Counted from the stretch's first letter, positions 25,397 through 34,046 are shown. The stretch is 64,000 nucleotides of DNA from Helicobacter sp. TUL (GCF_002287135.1 NZ_NESU01000010.1:1-64000), one strand, 5' to 3'. The notes: generated from the letters alone by a model not told the origin. Made by a program: numbers and translations.

Positions 25397-26043
25397 TGGT
25401 TTTTTGCGATATAGGCAATACATTTTTGCACTTTTTTTATAAGGGTAGGATTTGGAAAGAGCGTCCAAATAAGCTTTCACCCAAAAGGCAAGATGTCAAA
25501 ATTTTTTATATCAGTGTGAATCCAAAATCAGAAAAAAAACTTCTTGCTTCTCATAGTTCATGCGTGAATCTCGCCCCTTACTTCACGCTAAATACTGGCT
25601 ATCGTGGTATGGGGATTGATAGAGTAGCGGCGTGCGTAGGTGTCAGAGATGGTATTATTGTGGATGCTGGAAGTGCTATCACCGTGGATGTTATGCAATG
25701 TGGTGTGCATTTGGGTGGTTATATTTTACCGGGGTTAAGCACATTTAGGGGGCTTTATAAGGGTATTCCGGTGCTAGATCAGGATTTTGATCTTGCCGTA
25801 GATGTTGATAGGCTTCCACAAAATACCAAGGCAGCCATTAGCTATGGTGTCATCAAAAGTATTTTATTAATGATTGTTGATACTGCCAAGGGAAAACAAA
25901 TTGTTTTTACAGGCGGTGATGGGAAGTTTTTTAGTAGATTTTTATCTCAAGAGCATAGTTGTATGTTTGATGAGACAATTGTCTTTAAGGGTATGCAACA
26001 AGCTTATGAAAATTATATTTTGGCACACAAAGGACAAAAATGA
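25396..26043 (+). CDS. coaX: Type III pantothenate kinase
   Basis: A 215-residue CoaX enzyme that phosphorylates pantothenate at the start of coenzyme A synthesis, belonging to the ASKHA fold. The phosphate motif CDIGNTFLHF (residues 3-12), YRGMGIDRVAAC near 75, and VDAGSAITVDVM near 92 with LGGYILPGL are diagnostic. It is short, like other Campylobacterota CoaX. The ATG at 25396 shares a base with the preceding stop; a TTG one codon earlier is less likely. Downstream it overlaps hisG by four bases. Confidence 0.92.
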   Translation: MVFCDIGNTFLHFFYKGRIWKERPNKLSPKRQDVKIFYISVNPKSEKKLLASHSSCVNLAPYFTLNTGYRGMGIDRVAACVGVRDGIIVDAGSAITVDVMQCGVHLGGYILPGLSTFRGLYKGIPVLDQDFDLAVDVDRLPQNTKAAISYGVIKSILLMIVDTAKGKQIVFTGGDGKFFSRFLSQEHSCMFDETIVFKGMQQAYENYILAHKGQK

Positions 26044-26657
26044 TAACAATTGCACTACCAAAAGGGCGTATTGCCAAGGAAAGTTTAGAATTATTTTCTA
26101 AGATGTTTGGGGAGGCTTTTGCCTTTGAAGATCGTAAGCTTATCTTAGAGCAGGGGGGCTTTAGATTTTTGCTTGTGCGTAGCCAAGATGTGCTTACATA
26201 TGTGCATTACCAAGCTGCCGATGTGGGAGTTGTGGGGCTTGATGTGATTGAGGAATATCAGCTTAATGACGCCATAAAGCTTCTAAACCTCCATATAGGT
26301 AAATGCAAAGTTGTCATAGGATCAGAAGTTGGCAAAGAGATAGATTATCAAAAGCCACAGATAAAAATTGCTACTAAAATGCCTACGATTACCTATAAGC
26401 ATTTTTCCAAAAAAGCTATTCCTATTGAGATTATTAAACTATATGGAAGTATTGAACTTGCTCCTTTGGTGGGATTGTGTGATGGGATTGTGGATATTGT
26501 AGAGACTGGCACGACTATGCAACAAAACAACCTCAAAGTTGATGAAGTGATTATGGAATCTTCAGCGTATCTTATCGCTAATGCTTTGAGTTTTTATCAA
26601 AAGCAAAAAGAGATTTTAGATTTAACAAAAAAATGTAGCGCATTAGGGTTGCAATAG
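26040..26657 (+). CDS. hisG: ATP phosphoribosyltransferase, short form
   Basis: A 205-residue HisG that condenses ATP with PRPP in the first step of histidine synthesis. IALPKGRIAKESLELF at the start and VGLCDGIVDIVETGTTM (about 145-161, the PRPP loop) are diagnostic. The protein lacks the C-terminal regulatory domain of long HisG, so it should need a HisZ partner, which is not in this window. It overlaps coaX (ATGA) and a small downstream ORF starting at GTG 26657. No other his gene is nearby. Confidence 0.93.
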   Translation: MITIALPKGRIAKESLELFSKMFGEAFAFEDRKLILEQGGFRFLLVRSQDVLTYVHYQAADVGVVGLDVIEEYQLNDAIKLLNLHIGKCKVVIGSEVGKEIDYQKPQIKIATKMPTITYKHFSKKAIPIEIIKLYGSIELAPLVGLCDGIVDIVETGTTMQQNNLKVDEVIMESSAYLIANALSFYQKQKEILDLTKKCSALGLQ

Positions 26658-26986
26658 TGAAACGATTGTTACTTTTTTGGCAATTTTGCATAGGATTAGG
26701 ATTTGCTGAATGGGTGATGTTTAGCGATGGAGGAGATACATATATTTATAATAATCAAAGCGGAGAGATTTTTATCCGTCATCATGTAGGAAAGCAAAAT
26801 TACGAAGATGTCTTTGTCAAAATGTCTCGTGGCGTGTTTCCTAATGAATTAAAAACTCTCCAATCCACCCAAAAATCGCCAAACCCACTTCCAAACCCTC
26901 AAGGTGTCGATGAGAATCTAGAGCAACGCAAACTTGATGCGCTCAAAAAATCTCAAGAGGTTTTAAATAATGCGCTTGAGTTTTAG
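26657..26986 (+). CDS. Small exported or membrane-anchored protein, unrecognised
   Basis: A 109-residue protein beginning with GTG that shares its G with the hisG stop codon. A hydrophobic start (RLLLFWQFCIGLGFA) resembles a signal peptide, followed by a short beta-like domain (TYIYNNQSGEIFIRHH) and a charged, Pro-rich and helical C terminus. It overlaps the autotransporter start by 17 bases, which suggests coupled translation. No family is recognised. Confidence 0.65.
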   Translation: MKRLLLFWQFCIGLGFAEWVMFSDGGDTYIYNNQSGEIFIRHHVGKQNYEDVFVKMSRGVFPNELKTLQSTQKSPNPLPNPQGVDENLEQRKLDALKKSQEVLNNALEF

Positions 26987-28637
26987 GCACATCTTGTGTG
27001 TTGTGTTGCTTGGTAGTATTAATGCACAAGATAGTATAGAAGATCTTATACTTTTAGAAGACACACACCAAGAAATTTCCCAAAATTATAATAATACACA
27101 TACAATGTCTTTATATCCCAATGCCTCTCTTATCATACAGGGAGATTTGAGTAATAGTGGCACTATACGCTTAGAATCTGGTGCGTCTATCAATGTCAAT
27201 GGTAGCTTTACACATACTGGCAAGATGGAGTTTGTTGGCACAAACAATCATCAATTTGGATTTCTTAGTGCAGAATCTATCACGCTAGATTCTGGCTCAT
27301 CTATTTCGCTTAATCCTCGTATGGTGCTTTTTGGTGAGTATGAATATACGCTGCTTTCTAGCACCACAAATCCTATCATCGATAATGGTGTAAATATAGA
27401 GCTAGAAACTTTATCCCCATATGCTCCATACATTGCCTTAACACATGGATTTAGCGATGATAGAAAATCAATGTTTGTTTCCTTTGAGCTTACAGAAGCT
27501 GCAAAAAACACGGATCTTAGCACACTAAATAACGCTACATTTGCCACGCTTTCTTCTTATAATCAAGCATTGCTTAGTTATCTCAAAAATCATAATCAAG
27601 CGTTTGGGGTGGGCGTGGTGAGCGCATTTCTTTCTGATGAAGCGCCACAAAATGTCGCTGAACTCACTCAAGCTTTGCATAAAACACAAAATGAAACCTA
27701 TGATCAAGCCCTGTATGACGCAATGAATATGAGCTGGATTGGGAGTAATGCACAAGTGGCATTGCGTCTTAATCAACGCGCAGATACCTCGCAATCAAGC
27801 GATGCGGATATATGGGTGGATTTGTCTGTGGGTGCTTCTTCTTTTGGGACACGCATGCAGAATCTTTTTGGTTTTCATGGTGGGGTAGATAAACGCTTTG
27901 GGGATCATGTCCTATTGGGTGTGGCATTGGGTTATATGCGTGGGGCAAGTGATATCACACAAGCCTTTAATTATAATGCGCAATATCTTTTTACAAATTT
28001 GTATGGTAGGATTTTTGATACGCATCACGAACTTGATATGAGTATGTATGGTATGGTGCATTTTTCGCAGATGAGTAGGCATTTTGGATTATGGGGGTTT
28101 GATAGTGTGCAACAAAGTGCGTATAACCCACATGCCTTGGGTGCTAGGTTTTCTTATGGGTATGTGTTTCATCTCTCTCACGCTCCTAAGCCTATGCATT
28201 TTATAAAGCCTATTGTTGGGTTTAACGCGTATTATTCTCATCAACCTACTTTTAAAGAGAGTGGCACATTACCGGTGCATACGAGTGCTGTAGATCTCTT
28301 TTATCAGACACTAGAATTTGGTATGGAGTATAGGTTTAAGGGTGTTGGAGGGAATTATTTGTATATCCGTCCTTCTTATGAGGCTTTGGTATCTTCTTCT
28401 CAAAATACTGCTTATACCCAGATCGTAGATTCAGCGCTGCCTATAGCACAACATGCTTTTGTGTTGCCACGAGGTTTTGTGAATCTTGTAGTTGGTGGTG
28501 AGATTGCTTATAAAGAGAATTTACATTTTTCACTTAATGCCTCTTATAAACAAGCTATGGACGCCAAAGATGGATATCAAAATGCTGTGCGTATGAATAT
28601 GGTTAGTTTTTGGGGTGGGGTAAGGTTTGGGTTTTAA
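26970..28637 (+). CDS. Short autotransporter, VacA-like family
   Basis: A 555-residue type V secreted protein. The signal peptide (to about SINA-QDS) is followed by a short beta-helical passenger (LSNSGTIRLESGASINVNG, then FGFLSAESITLDSGSSIS, about 55-115). From about residue 280 a 12-strand-type autotransporter barrel runs to a terminal aromatic (WGGVRFGF). A passenger of only about 250 residues is small compared with VacA-type toxins, so it may act in adhesion or surface display. The gene ends in a 4-base overlap with the convergent glycosyltransferase. Confidence 0.85.
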   Translation: MRLSFRHILCVVLLGSINAQDSIEDLILLEDTHQEISQNYNNTHTMSLYPNASLIIQGDLSNSGTIRLESGASINVNGSFTHTGKMEFVGTNNHQFGFLSAESITLDSGSSISLNPRMVLFGEYEYTLLSSTTNPIIDNGVNIELETLSPYAPYIALTHGFSDDRKSMFVSFELTEAAKNTDLSTLNNATFATLSSYNQALLSYLKNHNQAFGVGVVSAFLSDEAPQNVAELTQALHKTQNETYDQALYDAMNMSWIGSNAQVALRLNQRADTSQSSDADIWVDLSVGASSFGTRMQNLFGFHGGVDKRFGDHVLLGVALGYMRGASDITQAFNYNAQYLFTNLYGRIFDTHHELDMSMYGMVHFSQMSRHFGLWGFDSVQQSAYNPHALGARFSYGYVFHLSHAPKPMHFIKPIVGFNAYYSHQPTFKESGTLPVHTSAVDLFYQTLEFGMEYRFKGVGGNYLYIRPSYEALVSSSQNTAYTQIVDSALPIAQHAFVLPRGFVNLVVGGEIAYKENLHFSLNASYKQAMDAKDGYQNAVRMNMVSFWGGVRFGF

Positions 28638-30067
28638 AGCGTGGCTTGTATGGTGTTGATGACTTGTGTTGGCGTGATTTTGTTTATATCAAGCCTACTT
28701 GTTTCTTGTAAAAAGTTTGAGATAATGCCATAAGCGGCTAAATTTTTGTCGATAGTTGGGTGGTATATGCTATAGTATTTACTCCCTATCCCTTGTGGAT
28801 AGGGAGTAAATCTATACAGATGATTGCCATTAGACACGACATAAATATTTATGTCGTGTCTAATGGCGCATGCAATGTGCACACAAGATGTTTCATTGCT
28901 TAGGAGATGATTGCCATTATACACGACTCGCGCTAACGCGCCTAGAGAGGTTTTACCACACAAATTTATAGCTTTAGAATCTAATTCTTGTGTTATATTA
29001 TCTAATTGATTGAGATTATACGCAAGACTCTCACCATTTTCATAATCCTCCTTGCCACCACAAATAACTACACTAAAACCTTGATTGATATGCCATTTTC
29101 CTACTTCATAAAAATGTTCTAAACTCCATTTGCGGAACGCTGAACTTGCACCTATGAAAAAAACCGCGTAGCGTTTTGGTAGCATAAATTCTTGGATATT
29201 GGTATGATCGAGTGCAAGCGTGTATGAAGGGATCGATATAGTAGGCATTAATCCTTTTATAAATTCTGCATTTCGATAGAATTCAAAAAGAATACGAGAA
29301 TCTGCTGATATAAGAGTATTATATATTGTGTCAAAGTGTAGTTTTAAGCGATAAGATATATTACTTGTATCGCCAACAGAGGCAATTTTTTGTTTTGCAC
29401 AAATAAATTTAGCAAGACTTTCACTAAGGTAATCGCGACTAAAGATCGGATTTATAAGTGTTTCAAAGTCAAAAGTGTGTAAATACTTGAGAGTTTTTAT
29501 GCGGTAAAAAATATTTTTTTGAAATTTTGTCGTATGAATAGGGATAAATTCTATGATATGTGGGCTATCAAATTCCGTTATAAGATCTTTATATGCGATA
29601 TTACCAACAAGGGTAACCTTACCATAATGTGTAGTAAAGAGGGGTAAAAAGTTTCTAAAAAGCAAATAATCACCAATAGCATCTGTTCGGATTATGGCAA
29701 GTTTTCTTTGTTTTGTGGGTTTGGTAGTTAATTTTATGCCAGAATCTATGCAACGATACACAAGGTGCTTGCAGAATCTAGCGATTTTTCTTAGAAAAGA
29801 AGTATATGAAGCTCCCATAAAATATGGGATTTGTTCAGATATTGCCATTTGCGCTTGTAGAGAATCTGGGAGGTAAATAAAATCATATTTTTGTGCGGAA
29901 TTAGTGGCGTGTATTTGTGGAAATTTGTCAAATGTATAAGGACTAAAGAGTGTATAAGGTTGTGTATTGGGTGCAATAGCATGAAGTGTATTAAGAAGTG
30001 TTTCTATATCTTTGGCTTTGCAACGATTGCCCAATAAAATATTAAGCACAATGCACTTCCAAGGCAA
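28634..30067 (-). CDS. Glycosyltransferase family 9-like (heptosyltransferase fold)
   Basis: A 477-residue cytoplasmic glycosyltransferase with the GT9 layout. An N-terminal extension of about 115 residues precedes IIRTDAIGDYLLFRNFLP (about 123), VTLVGN and the donor-side half with IGASSAFRKWSLEHF, VVICGGKEDYENG and LLSNETSCVHIACAI near 415. Family members add heptose or related sugars to LPS. Its start overlaps the end of the upstream GT4 gene by 26 bases; a GTG at 30049 is an alternative start. Two perfect palindromes interrupt nothing but lie fully in its coding sequence (28777-28811 and 28826-28867). Confidence 0.8.
   Translation of the reverse strand: MPWKCIVLNILLGNRCKAKDIETLLNTLHAIAPNTQPYTLFSPYTFDKFPQIHATNSAQKYDFIYLPDSLQAQMAISEQIPYFMGASYTSFLRKIARFCKHLVYRCIDSGIKLTTKPTKQRKLAIIRTDAIGDYLLFRNFLPLFTTHYGKVTLVGNIAYKDLITEFDSPHIIEFIPIHTTKFQKNIFYRIKTLKYLHTFDFETLINPIFSRDYLSESLAKFICAKQKIASVGDTSNISYRLKLHFDTIYNTLISADSRILFEFYRNAEFIKGLMPTISIPSYTLALDHTNIQEFMLPKRYAVFFIGASSAFRKWSLEHFYEVGKWHINQGFSVVICGGKEDYENGESLAYNLNQLDNITQELDSKAINLCGKTSLGALARVVYNGNHLLSNETSCVHIACAIRHDINIYVVSNGNHLYRFTPYPQGIGSKYYSIYHPTIDKNLAAYGIISNFLQETSRLDINKITPTQVINTIQATL
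28777..28811. repeat. Perfect inverted repeat, 15-bp arms, 5-bp loop, inside GT9
   Basis: Arms 28777-28791 and 28797-28811 are exact reverse complements (ATTTACTCCCTATCC on the left). It lies in coding sequence for the FTPYPQGIGSK stretch and is 14 bases from a second, larger palindrome. Confidence 0.95.
28826..28867. repeat. Perfect 42-bp palindrome with no spacer, inside GT9
   Basis: Bases 28826-28846 are the exact reverse complement of 28847-28867. The left arm sits in a 23-base sequence (28818-28840) that recurs directly at 28905-28927 with one mismatch, so the locus holds two direct copies and one inverted copy of the same 15 bases. Confidence 0.95.
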
Positions 30068-32042
30068 GAGGAGATATAGAGATTTTGGTGTCGTGAGCGC
30101 GAGTAGTGTAATGTAATCTTGTAGGTAAATATGTTTGTTTGAGTTTTTCCCGAGGAAGATACAGAGAAAGAAGCTTTACATTATCCCCCCCCCCTATTAG
30201 AGATGTATAGGTTTTGATATATTGTTTGCTTACAAGATCTTGTGCAAATGTATGTACTACGCTTTTATGTGCATTGTAGCTAATAGAGGCGTAGTCATTG
30301 GGTTTTAAGTTTAATATCCATTCTATTCCTTGTGCGAGATCCTTGCTATCATGAGATCTTGCAAGATAACCATTAGATTTATGATGTATCATATCACCAT
30401 TGCCGCCGATATCAAATGCTACAACTGGCGTGCCACAAGCAAGGGATTCCATAATGGCATTACTAAGATTTTCAGCTAAGGAAGGAGTGATAAACACATC
30501 ACACGCGTTATACGCAAGGTTTAATGTCGTATCATCATGCAACATACCTAAAAAATGTGTTTTGATACCGGTAATCTCTTTTTCTTGCGAGGATTTGCCA
30601 AATATAATAATTTGTATGTTTGTTTTGAGTGTTTCTGGAAGTATAGATAAAGCTTCTTTGAGATAGGTAAAACCTTTGCGTTCTACTGCATCGCCACCGA
30701 TTGCACCAAACCCTATAATATAAGAATGCTTGGTAGCAAAGAGTAGTTTTGCAATATGGGTATCTATTACCCCCCCCCCTAGTAGTCTTTGGTAGGCTTG
30801 TGCATAATCTTTGGCGATTTTTGGTGCATCAAATTTTTGCACGACACTAGTTCTAGCATTTTGTGCAATTTGTGTATAACTTGCAGAATCTAAGTCTAAA
30901 ACCCATTGAATCCCATTTTTGAGATCCTCTGTATCAAAGGCTTTTGCGAGATACCCATTGTGTTTGTGTGTGATAATATCTTTTAGTCCTGTGGTATCAA
31001 ATGCTACAACTGGTGTGCCACATGCAAGAGATTCACTTGCGGTTTGTCCAAAGGATTCTGCATGGCTTGGAACAACCATTACATCACAAGCACTATAGAG
31101 AAGGCGCAATGATATGTCATCGTGTAAAAATCCTACAAAATGTGTTTCTATTCCTGCTATTTCTTCCCCTTCACTTGCTCCAAAGACAAGTAAAACAAGG
31201 GAATGTTTATTTGGCATAGAATCTAGAGCGCTTTTAAGTTCATTATAGCCCTTTCGGGGTGTAGATGTAGCGCCAATGGCACCAAAGGCAATAAACTTTT
31301 TAGGTTTTTGTAGATGTAGTAGGTCTCGAGCAAGAGGCTTTGCGATAGGTGTATAGATATTGGTATCAATAGGGTTTGGTAGATTAATAACAGGTTTGTC
31401 ACCCAAAAGCACACTTTGTTTGGCACAATCAGCAATCCAGCGACTAAGCCCATTGATTGTTAAGTTTTGAATTTTTTTGTATGCGTTATGTTTATGTTTA
31501 AAGGTAAAAAAACTAAGATCATAGGGATTTTTTGCGTGTAAAAGTGGGCATTTTTTGCAATGAGTGCTAACCCCTATACAGGTGGCTGCCACGTAGTGGC
31601 AGCCACCTGTATAGGGGTTAGCATCATGCAAGCTCCATATCATTGGGATATTAAGCTTAGAGATAGCAAGTAAATCACTAGCATTAATAAAACCAGATTC
31701 TATCCAATGCAGATGAATAACATCGGGTTTTAGCTCCATGATAGTTTTTAATAATAGTCTATTGCGTGGTGGGAAACAAGCGATATTTGGTGAAAAAATA
31801 TCTTTGTGGCGTTTGGGATACAACATAAGTGGCAATGACGCAAGAGCAGGTCGAAGTTTCTCAATAATCTTTTGAAATTTACTTTTAGCTAAGCGTAGAG
31901 TTTGCACACAATCACTTGTTTTATTTTGCACAAGCAAAATAGAATCTACCCCATTTTGTAGCAACGCAGTGTGCAAACGCACACACGCTCTCCCAGCACC
32001 ACCATCATCGCTTGTGCTAAGGTGCAAAACTCTCAATGCCAT
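30042..32042 (-). CDS. GT4 glycosyltransferase with duplicated catalytic domain and two G10 tracts
   Basis: A 666-residue protein with one N-terminal GT-B Rossmann domain (about 1-240; LHLSTSDDGGAGRACVRLH, then SLHDANPYTGGCHY and C-x2-CP). Two tandem copies of the C-terminal donor domain follow (about 250-420 and 436-615). Both copies keep the E-x7-E motif (AESFGQTASES and AENLSNAIMES) and CDV, HDD, SLACGTPVVAFD blocks. Each copy ends at Gly-Gly-Gly encoded by ten G residues; the second is followed by a 48-residue basic tail. With nine Gs at the first tract translation stops at once (TAA), leaving an ordinary single-donor-domain GT4. Likely phase-variable surface-glycan enzyme; as sequenced the frame is open. 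Confidence 0.85.
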   Translation of the reverse strand: MALRVLHLSTSDDGGAGRACVRLHTALLQNGVDSILLVQNKTSDCVQTLRLAKSKFQKIIEKLRPALASLPLMLYPKRHKDIFSPNIACFPPRNRLLLKTIMELKPDVIHLHWIESGFINASDLLAISKLNIPMIWSLHDANPYTGGCHYVAATCIGVSTHCKKCPLLHAKNPYDLSFFTFKHKHNAYKKIQNLTINGLSRWIADCAKQSVLLGDKPVINLPNPIDTNIYTPIAKPLARDLLHLQKPKKFIAFGAIGATSTPRKGYNELKSALDSMPNKHSLVLLVFGASEGEEIAGIETHFVGFLHDDISLRLLYSACDVMVVPSHAESFGQTASESLACGTPVVAFDTTGLKDIITHKHNGYLAKAFDTEDLKNGIQWVLDLDSASYTQIAQNARTSVVQKFDAPKIAKDYAQAYQRLLGGGVIDTHIAKLLFATKHSYIIGFGAIGGDAVERKGFTYLKEALSILPETLKTNIQIIIFGKSSQEKEITGIKTHFLGMLHDDTTLNLAYNACDVFITPSLAENLSNAIMESLACGTPVVAFDIGGNGDMIHHKSNGYLARSHDSKDLAQGIEWILNLKPNDYASISYNAHKSVVHTFAQDLVSKQYIKTYTSLIGGGDNVKLLSLYLPREKLKQTYLPTRLHYTTRAHDTKISISPLALEVHCA
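30185..30194. repeat. C10/G10 homopolymer, second tract of the GT4 gene
   Basis: Ten Cs on the plus strand (ten Gs in the coding strand) just after the second donor domain. Either loss or gain of one G gives a stop within three codons, removing the 48-residue tail. Confidence 0.95.
30770..30779. repeat. C10/G10 homopolymer, first tract of the GT4 gene
   Basis: Ten Gs in the coding strand at the end of the first donor domain. Nine Gs put TAA-TAG directly in frame after the three Gly codons. Eleven Gs shift frame and run into a stop some 80 codons later. Confidence 0.95.
31565..31623. repeat. Perfect inverted repeat, 28-bp arms, 3-bp centre, inside GT4
   Basis: Arms 31565-31592 and 31596-31623 are exact reverse complements around GTA. 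The coding strand reads through it as the TGGCHY motif and the following Cys segment of the N-terminal domain. Confidence 0.95.
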
Positions 32043-32106
32043 GTCATTCCTAATCTAAGATTTTATATAAAGGTTGCAATTATAAGCTAAATGCTTTAAA
32101 GGAATG

Positions 32107-33987
32107 TTAAAGTCCCAATGCCAACGCTATGAAATATCCTATAAACGCGCACACATACGCCACAATGCTTGTAAAAACAAAAAGCATTGCGCTATAGCGC
32201 CACCCTCCGGCTTCCTTGGTAAAGACAATAGTCGCGGCAAGACATGGATTATAAAACATCACAAACAAAATAAAGGCTATCGCGCTAGGAAAGCTTACAT
32301 TTGCCCTAATGGCTTCTTGCAGGCTTACGCTCTCTTCATCAAGTCCTTCTCCCAATGCATAGAGCACACCCATAGATGACACAACAACTTCTTTTGCCGC
32401 CAAACCATTTAGGAGACTAACGCATAACCGCCAATCAAAATTCATAGGTGCAAAAATAGGCGTAATTGCTTCACCAATTTTTCCCAAAAAGCTTTGCTCC
32501 AAAAGCTTAGATTCGAGTTCTTTTTGTAGTAAATCTTGCGTTTCTTGTGAATGTGTAAGTGCGATTTGTGTTTCATACGAATCTATGAGTGTAGAATCTT
32601 TTGGATAGTTAGTCCCAAACCAAATCAGTATCGATGCAACCAAGATAAATCCACCAGCTTTTTTTAGATACATTTTTGCTTTGTTTAGGACACTAAGTGC
32701 TACGAGTTTAAAGCTTGGGAGTCGGTATTTTGGGATTTCCATGACAAATGGCTCACTTTTGCCTTTAAAAATACTAAGACGCAAGACTTTAGCACTCACA
32801 AGCCCTATAATTGCCCCTAAAATATAGATTCCAAATAACACGCTCCCAGCGACATTGGCGCTAAAAAATATCCCAACAAAGAGCGTATAAATAGGCAATC
32901 TTGCGCTACAGCTCATAAAATTGATGATAAAAAGTGTGAGTAGTTTATCTATGGGGTTTTTTAGTGTGCGAGTTGCCATAAATGCTGGGACCGAACAGCC
33001 AAAGCCACTCACAAGGGGTATGAAGCTTTTACCATGCAAGCCAAAGTGTCGCAAGATTCCATCAAGGAGATAGGACACGCGCGCCATATAACCCGTGCCC
33101 TCCAAAAACACAATGCCCAAAAAAAGTATAAGGATATGTGGTAAAAAGCTTAGCACCGCACCTACTCCCGAAAGTATCCCATCGCCAAGTAATGATCCAA
33201 GTTCAGGATAAGGAATATAATCTTTAAGAGTTTGTGCGAGAAAATCCATGCTAGATTCAATCCATGTTTTTGGATATTCACCAAGGCTAAATGTTAGCTG
33301 AAAAATACACCACATAAACACCAAAAAAATAGGCAACCCCAAGACTTTATGAAGCAAAAGAGAATCTAATTTTTGGGTGAAGTTTGTGGCAGTATTTTGT
33401 GTAATGCAAGCTTTTGCTAAAGTTAAGGCTTGAGTGCTTGCATGATGAGAATCTAATGTGGCAAATGCGCGTTGTGCGTCGCTAGGTTGGTTATGCGTAA
33501 GAGTGCGGATAATGCTTTCTAAAAGTTCGGTGATATTGTATTTGTGTTTGGCGCTTATTGTGATACATTCTATGCCAAGTTTTTGGCTTAGGAGTTGTGT
33601 ATCTAGTGTGAGATTTTCCTTTTGTGCTTCATCGCTCATATTAAGGGCAAGTAGCATTTTGTGATTGAGTGTTAGCAGTTGGAGGCTTAGGGCGAGGTTG
33701 CGCGCAAGATTTGTAGAATCTAGCACATTCACGATAAGATCATAATGGCTATTATGCAAAAAATTGGTTGTGATAGATTCTTCAAGAGAATAGTCATTAA
33801 GGCTATAAAGTCCAGGTAAATCAATGAAATGTAGCGTGTAGCCTTTGTATGTGATAGTCGTTTGTGTCTTTTCTATGGTTACTCCACTAAAGTTCCCTAC
33901 TTTGAGGTTAGCACCTGATATGGCATTAATGAGTGAGCTTTTGCCGACATTTGGTTGTCCCACAAGCGCAATAGTAAGTGTTTGCAT
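32107..33987 (-). CDS. feoB: Ferrous iron transporter FeoB
   Basis: A 626-residue inner-membrane Fe(II) transporter. The N-terminal GTPase has G1 GQPNVGKSS (about 8-16), G3 DLPGLYSL and G4 NMSDE. The membrane part has the Gate-type blocks GFGCSVPAFMATRTL and MSCSARLPIYTLF with their conserved Cys residues. The start was moved to the ATG after AAGGAAAGG; an upstream ATG in frame has no site. No feoA is adjacent, as in other Helicobacter. The glycosyltransferase gene follows in the same direction after 64 bases. Confidence 0.95.
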   Translation of the reverse strand: MQTLTIALVGQPNVGKSSLINAISGANLKVGNFSGVTIEKTQTTITYKGYTLHFIDLPGLYSLNDYSLEESITTNFLHNSHYDLIVNVLDSTNLARNLALSLQLLTLNHKMLLALNMSDEAQKENLTLDTQLLSQKLGIECITISAKHKYNITELLESIIRTLTHNQPSDAQRAFATLDSHHASTQALTLAKACITQNTATNFTQKLDSLLLHKVLGLPIFLVFMWCIFQLTFSLGEYPKTWIESSMDFLAQTLKDYIPYPELGSLLGDGILSGVGAVLSFLPHILILFLGIVFLEGTGYMARVSYLLDGILRHFGLHGKSFIPLVSGFGCSVPAFMATRTLKNPIDKLLTLFIINFMSCSARLPIYTLFVGIFFSANVAGSVLFGIYILGAIIGLVSAKVLRLSIFKGKSEPFVMEIPKYRLPSFKLVALSVLNKAKMYLKKAGGFILVASILIWFGTNYPKDSTLIDSYETQIALTHSQETQDLLQKELESKLLEQSFLGKIGEAITPIFAPMNFDWRLCVSLLNGLAAKEVVVSSMGVLYALGEGLDEESVSLQEAIRANVSFPSAIAFILFVMFYNPCLAATIVFTKEAGGWRYSAMLFVFTSIVAYVCAFIGYFIALALGL

Positions 33988-34014
33988 ACCTTTCCTTACA
34001 AAATTTGTGAGGGG

Positions 34015-34020
34015 ATTATA
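34015..34020 (-). promoter_or_regulatory. Candidate -10 box of feoB
   Basis: TATAAT on the minus strand (within GCTATAATCC), 28 bases before the feoB ATG. Confidence 0.5.
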
Positions 34021-34030
34021 GCACACAAAG

Positions 34031-34046
34031 ATAATATAGGAATTAT
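34031..34046. promoter_or_regulatory. Possible Fur site upstream of feoB
   Basis: ATAAT-atagga-ATTAT, a 5-base inverted repeat in an ATTATT-rich stretch just upstream of the feoB -10. It resembles the AT-rich Fur boxes of Helicobacter, but AT-rich intergenic DNA gives such matches easily. Confidence 0.3.

Noticed and set aside
25538-25545. A8 run in coaX as a phase-variation tract
   Set aside because: Runs of eight A are common in AT-rich genes, and an essential enzyme is an unlikely target; only the two G10 tracts stand out.
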